Below, one piece after another: positions 25,473 through 32,560 of a DNA stretch of 64,000 bases. Position 1 is the first letter of the stretch; each line of letters opens with the position of its first letter. A program made the position numbers and the translations under genes. The notes beneath the pieces were generated by a model. That model was not told the origin of the DNA. It made no database searches and saw nothing but the letters and a program-made list of their open reading frames with translations. Source of the DNA: Elusimicrobiota bacterium (lineage in GTDB: Bacteria; Elusimicrobiota; Elusimicrobia; UBA1565; UBA9628); NCBI GenBank assembly GCA_016218545.1, contig JACRDQ010000023.1, forward strand, positions 1 to 64,000. The letters run 5' to 3'.

Positions 25473-26291
25473 ATGCGCCTTGCGACACTGACGGCCGTCC
25501 TGCTCATCGGCCTGGTCCAGAGCGCCCTTGCCGAGAGCTTCGCCTCCTGGGTCAAGGACGCCGAGAAAGCGACGCGCCGCGGACAGCCGGCCCGCGCCGC
25601 CGAATGCTACGGCCGCGCCCTGCGCCTTTGGAAGAAGGGAGACGGGGACGACGCCAAGCTCGCGGCCTTCAAGGCCAAGGCGGGCGCCCACGCTGCCGTG
25701 CGCCAGTGGCCCGACGCCATCCGGGACCTGACCGCCGCCATCAGGCTGGCGCCCGCGGACAAGGAGCTCCTTCTGCGGCGCGCCCAGGCCTACTCCGCGA
25801 CGGGAAAACCGCGCCTGGCCGTGACGGACCTCACCAAGGCCGTCGCCGCGGACATCGATTATAAGGAAGCCTACTTCGAGCGCGGCCGGGCCTACCGGAA
25901 GCTCGGGGACGCCAAGTTCGCCAAGGAGGACTTCGGCCACGCCTGCGCGCTCGGCCTGAAGGAAGCCTGCGCTCCGGCCCCCAAGCCCAAGCCCTCCCCG
26001 AGCGCGGCCGCCCCCGCCGCGGCCAAGCCCGCGGCCGCGGCCCCGTCCGACGCCGGGGTCCTCGACGCCCCGGCCTGCTTCGCTTTCCTGGACAAGTGCA
26101 CCGACGACGGCGACTCCTTCGGCTCCTGCGTCAGCAAGCTCGAGCCCTGCGAGCGGAACCCCGTCAAAGGCTGCTGCCCCGAAGCGTGCCGGAAAGCCTT
26201 CGCCAAGGTCCAGGAAGAGCAGGGCATCGGGGAGGCGGAAGCATTCCGCCGCATCTTCCAGAGGGGAAGCCCCTGCCTCAAGCGGCGCTGA
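25473..26291 (+). CDS. Secreted TPR protein with Cys-rich C-terminal domain
   Basis: The 272-residue protein has a signal peptide (1-20, ends ALA), TPR repeats (about 25-160, with QPARAAECYGRALRL and DYKEAYFERGRAYRKLGDAKFA), a Pro/Ala/Lys-rich linker, and a C-terminal domain with about eight cysteines (CFAFLDKC, CVSKLEPC, CCPEAC) that probably forms disulfides. GAGGAG precedes the ATG. Likely a periplasmic protein-protein interaction module; no specific function can be given. Confidence 0.75.
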   Translation: MRLATLTAVLLIGLVQSALAESFASWVKDAEKATRRGQPARAAECYGRALRLWKKGDGDDAKLAAFKAKAGAHAAVRQWPDAIRDLTAAIRLAPADKELLLRRAQAYSATGKPRLAVTDLTKAVAADIDYKEAYFERGRAYRKLGDAKFAKEDFGHACALGLKEACAPAPKPKPSPSAAAPAAAKPAAAAPSDAGVLDAPACFAFLDKCTDDGDSFGSCVSKLEPCERNPVKGCCPEACRKAFAKVQEEQGIGEAEAFRRIFQRGSPCLKRR

Positions 26292-27475
26292 TCCTGTCGT
26301 TGGCGCTGGCGCTGGCATCCGGCCCGGTCGCGGCCGGGCCGGCCCAGGGCCTGCCGGACGACCTGGCCAAGCCCTCGGCCGATACGCGCTTCTCCAAAGC
26401 CCGGCGGCTCCTCGACCTGATCGGAGAGCAGGACGCGGAATCCCTCCGCCGGACGATCTGGAAGCAGTTCAAGCAATCCCAGGCCAAGACCGTCTCCAAG
26501 GAGGACACGGCTCTCCTGGCCAAGACCATGGATGTCGAGCCCCTGCGCAACGCCTTGACGCATCTCTGGGCCAAGGACTTCATCCAGGAGGACCTGGACG
26601 CCTCCATCGCCTTCTTCGTCTCCGAACCGGGGAAGGCCTTCCTGGCCGCGTGCGAAGGCTACCCCGGCCCCTACTGGAGGCCCCTGCTGGCCGCGTCCTC
26701 ACAGGAGACCCCGTCGTTCGCGAAGGCCCGGCGCCTGGCCGAGGCCGCGGGAGCGTTCGACAAGTGCCGCTCGGGCCTCGCGGCCAAGGCCTCGGCGGCC
26801 GGGGCGAGCCTCGACCCGGCCGCGGCCCGCGACGCAGCGGCGCGGCACTACCTCAAGACCCTGGACGACCGGACGCGGAACACGGCACTCCTCTTCTTCG
26901 AGTCCGGGGCGGGCCGCCAGTTCGAGCGCTCGATCCGCAAGCAGGGCGCGGAAGGCCCCGGGCTCTTCCGCCTCTGGCTGACGGGCTGGGTCGCCGAGGC
27001 GGCCCAGCAGAAGCTCAGGAACGCCCCGGGGCCCGAGCACACGGACGCCCGGCGCGGCTTCTCCCTCATCCCGCCGCCCGGGTGGGCTGCGGCCCCCCGC
27101 GGGGGCGCGGTGGTCTTCCGGGCCGGGGGCGAGCCCAAGGCCGCCAAGGGAGCCCCGAGCATCTCCGTGCGCAGCGAGCCCGGCCGGGACTTCCCGAAGT
27201 TCCTCCAGAGCGTGGAAGACCGTCTGGAGTCCGGAGTGAAGGACTTCATCCTCCGCTTCAAGGAGGACGTCCACGTGGACGGCAGGGACGGGCTTCTGGT
27301 CACCTACCTCCACAAGGAGAAGGACGACGGGGTCGCCGAGGACTTCAAGAGCCTCGCTCTCGTGGTCGACGGCGGCAAGCGGTTCTGGACCGTCACCTGC
27401 AGGGCCCGGGCCAGGGATTTCGAGAAGGTCAGAGTCCCCTGCCGCCAGTCCCTCCTCTCCTTCAAAGTCCTTTGA
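26273..27475 (+). CDS. Secreted protein, DUF2059-like N-terminal half and PsbP/DcrB-like C-terminal half
   Basis: The coding frame is clear but the start is not: there is no ATG or GTG in the right place. A CTG at 26273 preceded by GAGGGG gives a good signal peptide (LPQAALILSLALALASGPVAA), overlapping the TPR gene; a TTG at 26306 is an alternative. The product is about 400 residues. The N-terminal helical half resembles DUF2059-type sequences; the last 140 residues (FSLIPPPGWAAAPRGGAVVF to the end) look like a PsbP/DcrB-type fold. Both family calls are tentative. Confidence 0.6.
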   Translation: MPQAALILSLALALASGPVAAGPAQGLPDDLAKPSADTRFSKARRLLDLIGEQDAESLRRTIWKQFKQSQAKTVSKEDTALLAKTMDVEPLRNALTHLWAKDFIQEDLDASIAFFVSEPGKAFLAACEGYPGPYWRPLLAASSQETPSFAKARRLAEAAGAFDKCRSGLAAKASAAGASLDPAAARDAAARHYLKTLDDRTRNTALLFFESGAGRQFERSIRKQGAEGPGLFRLWLTGWVAEAAQQKLRNAPGPEHTDARRGFSLIPPPGWAAAPRGGAVVFRAGGEPKAAKGAPSISVRSEPGRDFPKFLQSVEDRLESGVKDFILRFKEDVHVDGRDGLLVTYLHKEKDDGVAEDFKSLALVVDGGKRFWTVTCRARARDFEKVRVPCRQSLLSFKVL

Positions 27476-27486
27476 CGTCCCCTGAT

Positions 27487-27553
27487 GGTGCCTGGCATTG
27501 TATTGATTGTATTTTTCAATATGTAAAATACAATCAATACAATGCCAGGCACC
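27487..27553. repeat. Perfect 29-bp inverted repeat, REP-like hairpin
   Basis: Arms 27487-27515 and 27525-27553 are exact inverted copies around a 9-nt loop. The outer ends read GGTGCCTGGCA/TGCCAGGCACC, resembling REP sequences associated with RAYT-type transposases in other bacteria; the inner part is A+T-rich, unlike the surrounding DNA. No transposase is encoded nearby. Confidence 0.8.
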
Positions 27554-27638
27554 GTTGACAACAAATGACCGATGATGTACCCTGTCATTGCCAGTAAGCA
27601 ACAAGTGGTAAAAGACAGCAGAAAAGAATAGATACGCC

Positions 27639-27905
27639 ATGCCCACCATGAAGAAGCGCCGCAAGACGGTCCAGCGGGTCTACGACGGCACCCCTCCGGA
27701 GGTCATGGACATCAAGGCCTTGGCTCAGTACCTGGGCCTGGGACGCTCCAAGATCTACGCCCTCATCCGCGAACGAAAGGTGCCCGCCTCGCGCATCGGC
27801 AGGCAGTACCGGTTCTCCAAAGCCCTGGTCGACGCCTGGCTCAAGGAACGACTGATCACGCGTTCCGAAGAGTCCCAGTATACCCTCTTCCCGCGGCAGA
27901 AATAG
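27639..27905 (+). CDS. Excisionase-type helix-turn-helix DNA-binding protein
   Basis: The 88-residue protein carries the HTH_17/MerR-like excisionase motif (MDIKALAQYLGLGRSKIYALI, then RIGRQYRFSKALVDAWL). A basic N-terminus precedes it; ATG also occurs at residue 4. Such proteins act as excisionases or as small transcription factors. No integrase, att-like repeat or phage gene is visible around it, so a chromosomal regulator is more likely. Confidence 0.8.
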   Translation: MPTMKKRRKTVQRVYDGTPPEVMDIKALAQYLGLGRSKIYALIRERKVPASRIGRQYRFSKALVDAWLKERLITRSEESQYTLFPRQK

Positions 27906-27980
27906 CCCCTTCCGCCGACGGAGGCATCCGCGCCTCTCGACGACCGTCGGAAAACCCTTGCGTCCCACCGGGGGATATGG

Positions 27981-28041
27981 TATAGTCTCGACGACGTGGC
28001 GACGTTCGTCGCCGAGAAATTCACGGAGGAAGACAAATACC
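27981..28041 (+). promoter_or_regulatory. Promoter and structured leader of the 73-residue protein gene
   Basis: TGGTATAGT gives an extended -10 (27981-27986). The leader of about 49 nt contains a GGCGAC-GTTC-GTCGCC stem-loop (27998-28013) and then GGAGGAAG before the ATG at 28042. Confidence 0.5.
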
Positions 28042-28263
28042 ATGGCAGAGAAAGTGACCAAGTGTGGGATTACGCGCCAGACCGGCTACCTTTACTACAT
28101 CGACAAGCAGGGCGACGTCTCCCGCGCCAAGATGGCCCGCGGTGGGAAGCCGGGCGGGAAGTCCGAGAAGGTTCAGAAGGTCGGCCTGCGCAAAGAGAAG
28201 GGCTACCTGTATTACCTGGACAAGAAGGGCGACATCTCCCGCGCGAAGATGGTCAACGCCTAA
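28042..28263 (+). CDS. Small basic protein made of two repeated units
   Basis: The 73-residue protein is an internal duplication. Unit 1 (about 4-32) and unit 2 (about 43-71) share the pattern V-x-K-x-G-[IL]-x-x-x-x-GYLYY-[IL]-DK-[QK]-GD-[VI]-SRAKM. Each unit looks like two or three beta-strands rich in Lys and Tyr, suggesting a small nucleic-acid- or protein-binding fold. It has its own promoter, a strong GGAGG ribosome site and a strong terminator, so it is a monocistronic and probably highly expressed gene. No family recognised. Confidence 0.8.
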   Translation: MAEKVTKCGITRQTGYLYYIDKQGDVSRAKMARGGKPGGKSEKVQKVGLRKEKGYLYYLDKKGDISRAKMVNA

Positions 28264-28284
28264 ATCAGAGCACAGCAAGAGGAA

Positions 28285-28320
28285 CCCCCGGCCGGCTCTA
28301 AGCCGACGGGGGTTTTTCTT
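28285..28320 (+). terminator. Rho-independent terminator
   Basis: A G+C-rich stem (CCCCCG...CGGC / GCCG...CGGGGG, 28285-28312) with a short loop is followed by TTTTTCTTTTT, right after the 73-residue protein gene. Confidence 0.85.
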
Positions 28321-28402
28321 TTTCCTTGACGGCGGCCCTCAAAAGCACTAATTTGGTCACCTTCGGCCCGGACGCTCCCGCGCCACGGGCTTCGACCGTC
28401 CG

Positions 28403-29344
28403 ATGAAACAGGATCCCGGCGTGCTGATCGTGGGGCCCGGCTCCATCGGCCGCCTCCTGGCGTGCCGGTGGATCCTCGCGGGCCGCCCGGTCCGCCTTCT
28501 GGCCAGGACCTCCAGGCAGGAGGCCCTGCTGGCCCGCGGCATGACCCTGACGGACACCCGGGGGAAGCGCCAGCCCGTCCGCGGAGCTGCCGGCGCCCGC
28601 AAGACGCAGGGTTCCCCCTGGCCGAGAGCCGCGTTCTTCTGCGTCAAGTCCGGCCAGGTCCGGGGCGCCTTGGCCGCCTCGCGTCCCTGGATCGGCCCCG
28701 AGACCGTGGTCGTAGCCCTCCAGAACGGGCTCGGGCACGAGGACGCCTTCCGCCGCGCTTTCGGAAAGGCCCGGACCATCATCGGGTCCTGCTTCGTGGC
28801 CGCGGCCCCGGATGGAGACCGCGGGGTGAGGCACACGGGCGGCCGCAGGATACTGCTGGCCGGCTGCGAGGCCGACGCCCGGGCGGTCGAGGCCGCTGGC
28901 CGGCTCCTCCGGGCCGGGGGCTGGAAGGTCCGTGTGGTCGAAGACGAGGCCGGGATGCTCTGGACCAAGCTCGTGACCAACGCCTCGGTCAACCTCCTCG
29001 GCGCGGCCGCCAACGCCCCCAACGGCGACCTGGTCCGCGACCCTGGCCTGGCCGCGGTCCTGGCCCGTCTGATCCGCGAGGGCACGGACATCGCCAAGGC
29101 GGCCGGGCACCCGCCCCTGGCCCCCCTGGACCGGACCATCCCGCGCGCATGCAAGAACTCCAGGCACCAGGCCAATTCCATGCTCCAGGACCTCAGGAGC
29201 GGCCGCAGGACCGAGCTCCAAGCCATCGCAGGGCCCTTCCTGGCGGTCTCGGACAGGAAGGGAGTGCCGGCCGACGCCCTCCGGATGCTGGCCAGGGTGG
29301 TGGCCAGATTGGAAAAGAAGGCTGTTTCGCGGGGAGGCAAGTAG
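28403..29344 (+). CDS. panE: 2-dehydropantoate 2-reductase
   Basis: The 313-residue NADPH-dependent enzyme makes pantoate for coenzyme A. It shows the nucleotide-binding VGPGSIGRLLA motif, the conserved Lys in MLWTKLVTNASVNLLGA and the substrate-binding SMLQDLRSGRRTELQAIAG. It lies one nucleotide upstream of folD and is probably cotranscribed with it. Other ketopantoate reductase-like enzymes share the fold, so the exact substrate is not proven. Confidence 0.85.
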   Translation: MKQDPGVLIVGPGSIGRLLACRWILAGRPVRLLARTSRQEALLARGMTLTDTRGKRQPVRGAAGARKTQGSPWPRAAFFCVKSGQVRGALAASRPWIGPETVVVALQNGLGHEDAFRRAFGKARTIIGSCFVAAAPDGDRGVRHTGGRRILLAGCEADARAVEAAGRLLRAGGWKVRVVEDEAGMLWTKLVTNASVNLLGAAANAPNGDLVRDPGLAAVLARLIREGTDIAKAAGHPPLAPLDRTIPRACKNSRHQANSMLQDLRSGRRTELQAIAGPFLAVSDRKGVPADALRMLARVVARLEKKAVSRGGK

Positions 29345-29345
29345 C

Positions 29346-30215
29346 ATGGCCGCCCGGATCCTGGAAGGCAGACCCCTGGCGCAGAAGATGCGCGACGCCC
29401 TGTCCGGCCGCATCGCGGCCTTCAAGCGCAGTTCAGGCAGGCCGCCGTCCCTGGCCATCCTCGCCTCGGACGACAACCCCGTGACCTCGGCCTACATCCG
29501 GGCCAAGCTCAAGGCGTGCGCCGGCGTCGACATCTCGGCCGTGGTCCACGGCCTCCCGGCGGTCCAAGGCGGCATCCTCGCCCTCATCGACAAGCTCGGC
29601 AGGGACGCAGGCGTGGACGGCATCATCCTGGTGCGGCCCTTCCCTTCGGGCGTGGACGGCCGCAGGATCTCCGAAGCCATCCCCCCGGCCAAGGACGCGG
29701 AGGGCATGAGCCCGGCCAACTTCGGCTCAGCCTTCCTCGCCAAGACCTATGAGGAGGCCGAAGCCGGCATCCTTCCCTGCACCGCCTACGCCACCGTGGA
29801 GCTGCTGCGCTCCTCCGGGGTCCAGTTGGCGGGCAAGACCGCCGTGGTGGTGGGCAGGTCGAATATCCTGGGCAAGCCCACCGCGCACCTCCTCAACACC
29901 CTCGACGCGACCGTGACCCTGACCCACTCCCGGACCCCGCGGCTGGAGCAGCACCTGGCCGCGGCCGACATCGTGGTGGCGTGCCTCGGCAAGCCGCGCT
30001 TCATCCGGGGCTCGTGGCTCAAGCAGGGCGCGGTCGTGCTCGACGCGGGCGTCAACTCCTCCGAGGGCCGCATCTGCGGGGACGTGGACTTCGAATCCGC
30101 GGCCAAGACCGCCTCGATCATCACCCCGGTGCCCGGAGGCGTGGGCCCGGTCACGACCGCGGTCCTGCTCTCCAACCTCGTCAGGCTGGCCGAGCGCAGG
30201 CTCGAAGGCCGTTGA
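29346..30215 (+). CDS. folD: Methylenetetrahydrofolate dehydrogenase/cyclohydrolase FolD, divergent active site
   Basis: The 289-residue protein has the FolD folate pocket Tyr and catalytic Lys (AYIRAKLKAC), the NADP-binding GRSNILGKPTAHLL and the C-terminal TPVPGGVGPVT. However, the segment that is normally ILVQLPLP reads IILVRPFP, so the residue matching E. coli Gln98 is not Gln, and KDVDG is KDAEG, replacing the Asp121 equivalent by Glu. Those residues matter for cyclohydrolase chemistry in characterised FolD. The ATG follows the panE stop after one base. Confidence 0.85.
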   Translation: MAARILEGRPLAQKMRDALSGRIAAFKRSSGRPPSLAILASDDNPVTSAYIRAKLKACAGVDISAVVHGLPAVQGGILALIDKLGRDAGVDGIILVRPFPSGVDGRRISEAIPPAKDAEGMSPANFGSAFLAKTYEEAEAGILPCTAYATVELLRSSGVQLAGKTAVVVGRSNILGKPTAHLLNTLDATVTLTHSRTPRLEQHLAAADIVVACLGKPRFIRGSWLKQGAVVLDAGVNSSEGRICGDVDFESAAKTASIITPVPGGVGPVTTAVLLSNLVRLAERRLEGR

Positions 30216-30264
30216 CCCGACCCCTGGGTTCCTTTCTCTCGCATTTCGTGAAGCCTGGAGCTTC

Positions 30265-30286
30265 GGACCCAGGCTTGGCTGGGTCC
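30265..30286 (+). other. Stem-loop downstream of folD
   Basis: GGACCCAG / CTGGGTCC form an 8-bp stem with a 6-nt loop about 50 nt after folD. There is no T-run, so it may stabilise or process the transcript and not terminate it. The 259-bp gap 30216-30474 also holds a possible tiny ORF. Confidence 0.4.
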
Positions 30287-30328
30287 AAGGCCCCTTGAGC
30301 GTCCGGGCGCTCCGTGTTATCATCTGCG

Positions 30329-30397
30329 ATGATGACGATCCTGCCGCAGCGCATCCTGCTGGTGGTCCTCCTCATCGACCTGACGTCCGGCCTCTGA
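30329..30397 (+). CDS. Possible 22-residue hydrophobic peptide
   Basis: A TATCAT box (30318-30323) lies 5 nt before an ATG that opens a 22-codon frame ending TGA at 30397. The peptide has a short polar start and a hydrophobic core (ILLVVLLIDL), like a small membrane peptide or a leader peptide. The next gene starts 77 nt later. The only support is the promoter position and hydrophobicity. Confidence 0.3.
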   Translation: MMTILPQRILLVVLLIDLTSGL

Positions 30398-30474
30398 AGC
30401 CGCCCTCCCCTCCTCCCAGCCGCTGACTCCGCGTCGCCGGACCATCACGACCTTCGCATCTAAGAGGTGAAACC

Positions 30475-31185
30475 ATGACCAGACATTGGACGACCATCCT
30501 GACGATCTCGCTGCTCGCCGTCCTGCCGAGGGCGTACGGCGGTGAATACGATTTCGAGGGCTGCGGCCCGGAGCGCAAGCTGACCGATTCCGCGGGACGA
30601 GGCGACAGCCCGGCGGGGTATTCGTATCCCAAGTTCTTGAGGAGCGGGGACCGGATCGTGTTCGTTGGCCAGTATTCCGCCGACGGGCGCAAGTTCCGCT
30701 ACTCCTCCGTCGGGCTCGCCGGAGGGAAGCCCGATTTCTACGCCGAATCGGCGGGCTGGTCCTCCGGGTTCTACGACGCCGACCCTGCCGTCCATGGAAG
30801 CGTCTGTTCCGCGGAGCACTGCGTCCGCGACTCCTCCGGCGAGGGCCCCCGATGGCAGAACATCATCCTCGTGACCCATCGCGCGACCGGCAGGACCGTC
30901 CCGGTCTCCATCGGGCCGGGGAACCACAGGGCCCCCAGCATCACCCCGGACGGCAAGAAGATCATCTTCTCCTACAACGCCGCCGGCCGGGACGACGCCT
31001 TCAGCCTGATGATCGCCGGCACGGACGGCTCCGACGCCAAGGTACTCGTCGAAGGGGAGAGACGGCGGCACGTCAACTGGCTTGCCGCCGTGAGCCCGGA
31101 CGGGAGATTCGTCGCGTACGGCAAGGAAGGCAGCTACGGGCCTGGTTATTTCTTCAGCGACATCTACGTCAAGTGCCTGCGCTAG
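30475..31185 (+). CDS. Secreted TolB-like beta-propeller protein
   Basis: The 236-residue protein begins with a signal peptide (ends AYGGEY; GAGGTGA precedes the ATG). It contains TolB/PD40-type repeats such as PSITPDGKKIIFSYNA and AAVSPDGRFVAYGKEG, giving a short propeller of perhaps four blades. Full-length TolB is about 430 residues, and the N-terminal TolB domain is missing. The C-terminus overlaps the convergent hisS stop by 17 nt. Role unknown, probably periplasmic. Confidence 0.72.
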   Translation: MTRHWTTILTISLLAVLPRAYGGEYDFEGCGPERKLTDSAGRGDSPAGYSYPKFLRSGDRIVFVGQYSADGRKFRYSSVGLAGGKPDFYAESAGWSSGFYDADPAVHGSVCSAEHCVRDSSGEGPRWQNIILVTHRATGRTVPVSIGPGNHRAPSITPDGKKIIFSYNAAGRDDAFSLMIAGTDGSDAKVLVEGERRRHVNWLAAVSPDGRFVAYGKEGSYGPGYFFSDIYVKCLR

Positions 31186-32491
31186 GTCCGAGCCGGGACT
31201 TGACGCTCGCGGCCGCGTTCCCGGCGTCCTCGAGCCGCTCCTCGCCGGTCTTCAGGTCCTTGACCTTGACCTTGCCCGCCGCGGCCTCGTCCGGGCCGAT
31301 GATCAGCACGAAGGACGCCTTGCGGTGGTCCGCGTACTTGAACTGGTCCCGTAGGGGCCGCGAGCCCGGATAGACGTCCGCGCTCAAGCCCGCCTTCCTG
31401 AGCGCCGCCGCGGCCTGGAGGGAGCGCTCCCGGAGCTCCTCGGCGAAGACCGTCACGCACGCGTCAGGGCCGGAGGCCGCGGCTTCGCCGCGCTCCTCGA
31501 GGATGAGCATGACGCGCTCGAGCCCGATGGACCCCCCGCACGCGGGCACGGGCCGGCCCGAGAACTTGCCCACCAGGCCGTCGTAGCGTCCGCCGCCGCC
31601 CACCGAGCCGGCCATGCCGGGGAACTTGAACTCGAAGACCGGGCCGGTGTAGTAGTCGAGCCCGCGCATGAGGCTGGGCGCCAGCTTGAACTTGTCCGCC
31701 TCGCCGAAGGAGCTCCTCAGCATGCCGAGAATGCGGCTGAGGCGCGCCACGGCCTCGGGCGCCAGGTCCTTGAAGGACTCGGGGTCCGAGCCCCCGGACA
31801 CGACCCGCTCCTTGACCGTCTTGGCCGCCTCGGGCCCCACGAGCGCGGAGAGGTCCGCGAGGACCTTGTCCTCCGGCAACTTGTCGAGCTTGTCGAGCAG
31901 GATCATGGCCTCGGTCCGCTTCTCGGCCGGGACCCCGGCCGAGTCGAGCAGGGCCGAGATGAGGGTGCGGTCGTTGAGCAGAACCGTGGGGCAGCCCATG
32001 CCGAGCGCCAGGAACGCCTCGGTCATGGCGGAGATGACGTCCACCTCGCAGCCCCAGTGATCCGAGCCGATGACGTCCGCGTCGCACTGCCAGAACTCGC
32101 GATAACGGCCCTTCTGGGCGCGCTCCGCCCTCCACACCGGCCCCATGTTGAAGACCTTGAAGGGGTGCGGCAGCACGCTCTCGTGGCGCACGTAGTAGCG
32201 CGCCAGCGAAAGGGTGAGCTCGAAGCGCAGGCCCAGGTCCGCGAGCTCCTGGGTCCCCTGGGCGAGATCGAGCTTCTCCCCGCGCTTGAGAATCTTGAAG
32301 ATGAGCTTCTCGTTCTCGGTCCCGGCCTTACCCGTGAGGACCTTGAGCTCCTCCACGCAGGTCGTGCCGATCTCGTTGAACCCGAACGAGCGGTAGACCC
32401 GGGAGACCGTCTCCACGGCTTTGGTCCGGACCGCCTGGGTGTGCGGGAGGAAATCGCGGAAGCCGGACGGGGGCGTGGTGGGCATGCTCAT
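31169..32491 (-). CDS. hisS: Histidine-tRNA ligase
   Basis: The 440-residue class II aminoacyl-tRNA synthetase charges tRNA-His. Motif 2 is FNMGPVWRAERAQKGRYREFWQCD; the HisRS-specific LMRGLDYYTG and the glycine-rich SVGGGGRYDGL are present, as is motif 3 (GGSIGLERVML). The C-terminal anticodon-binding domain has VYPGSRPLRDQFKYAD. TAGAAT lies 9 nt before the ATG, so the leader is very short. Confidence 0.96.
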   Translation of the reverse strand: MSMPTTPPSGFRDFLPHTQAVRTKAVETVSRVYRSFGFNEIGTTCVEELKVLTGKAGTENEKLIFKILKRGEKLDLAQGTQELADLGLRFELTLSLARYYVRHESVLPHPFKVFNMGPVWRAERAQKGRYREFWQCDADVIGSDHWGCEVDVISAMTEAFLALGMGCPTVLLNDRTLISALLDSAGVPAEKRTEAMILLDKLDKLPEDKVLADLSALVGPEAAKTVKERVVSGGSDPESFKDLAPEAVARLSRILGMLRSSFGEADKFKLAPSLMRGLDYYTGPVFEFKFPGMAGSVGGGGRYDGLVGKFSGRPVPACGGSIGLERVMLILEERGEAAASGPDACVTVFAEELRERSLQAAAALRKAGLSADVYPGSRPLRDQFKYADHRKASFVLIIGPDEAAAGKVKVKDLKTGEERLEDAGNAAASVKSRLGPSAGT

Positions 32492-32560
32492 AGGGGAAGT
32501 ATTCTACAACATGGCCCGGCCGGGACGACGCTCTCGGCGTCGAGCGCAGGCTGGATCCGC

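Noticed and set aside
27481..27560. Hairpin as a transcription terminator for the preceding gene
   Set aside because: The stem is 29 bp, partly A+T-rich, with no following T-run, and its ends match mobile REP-type sequences better.
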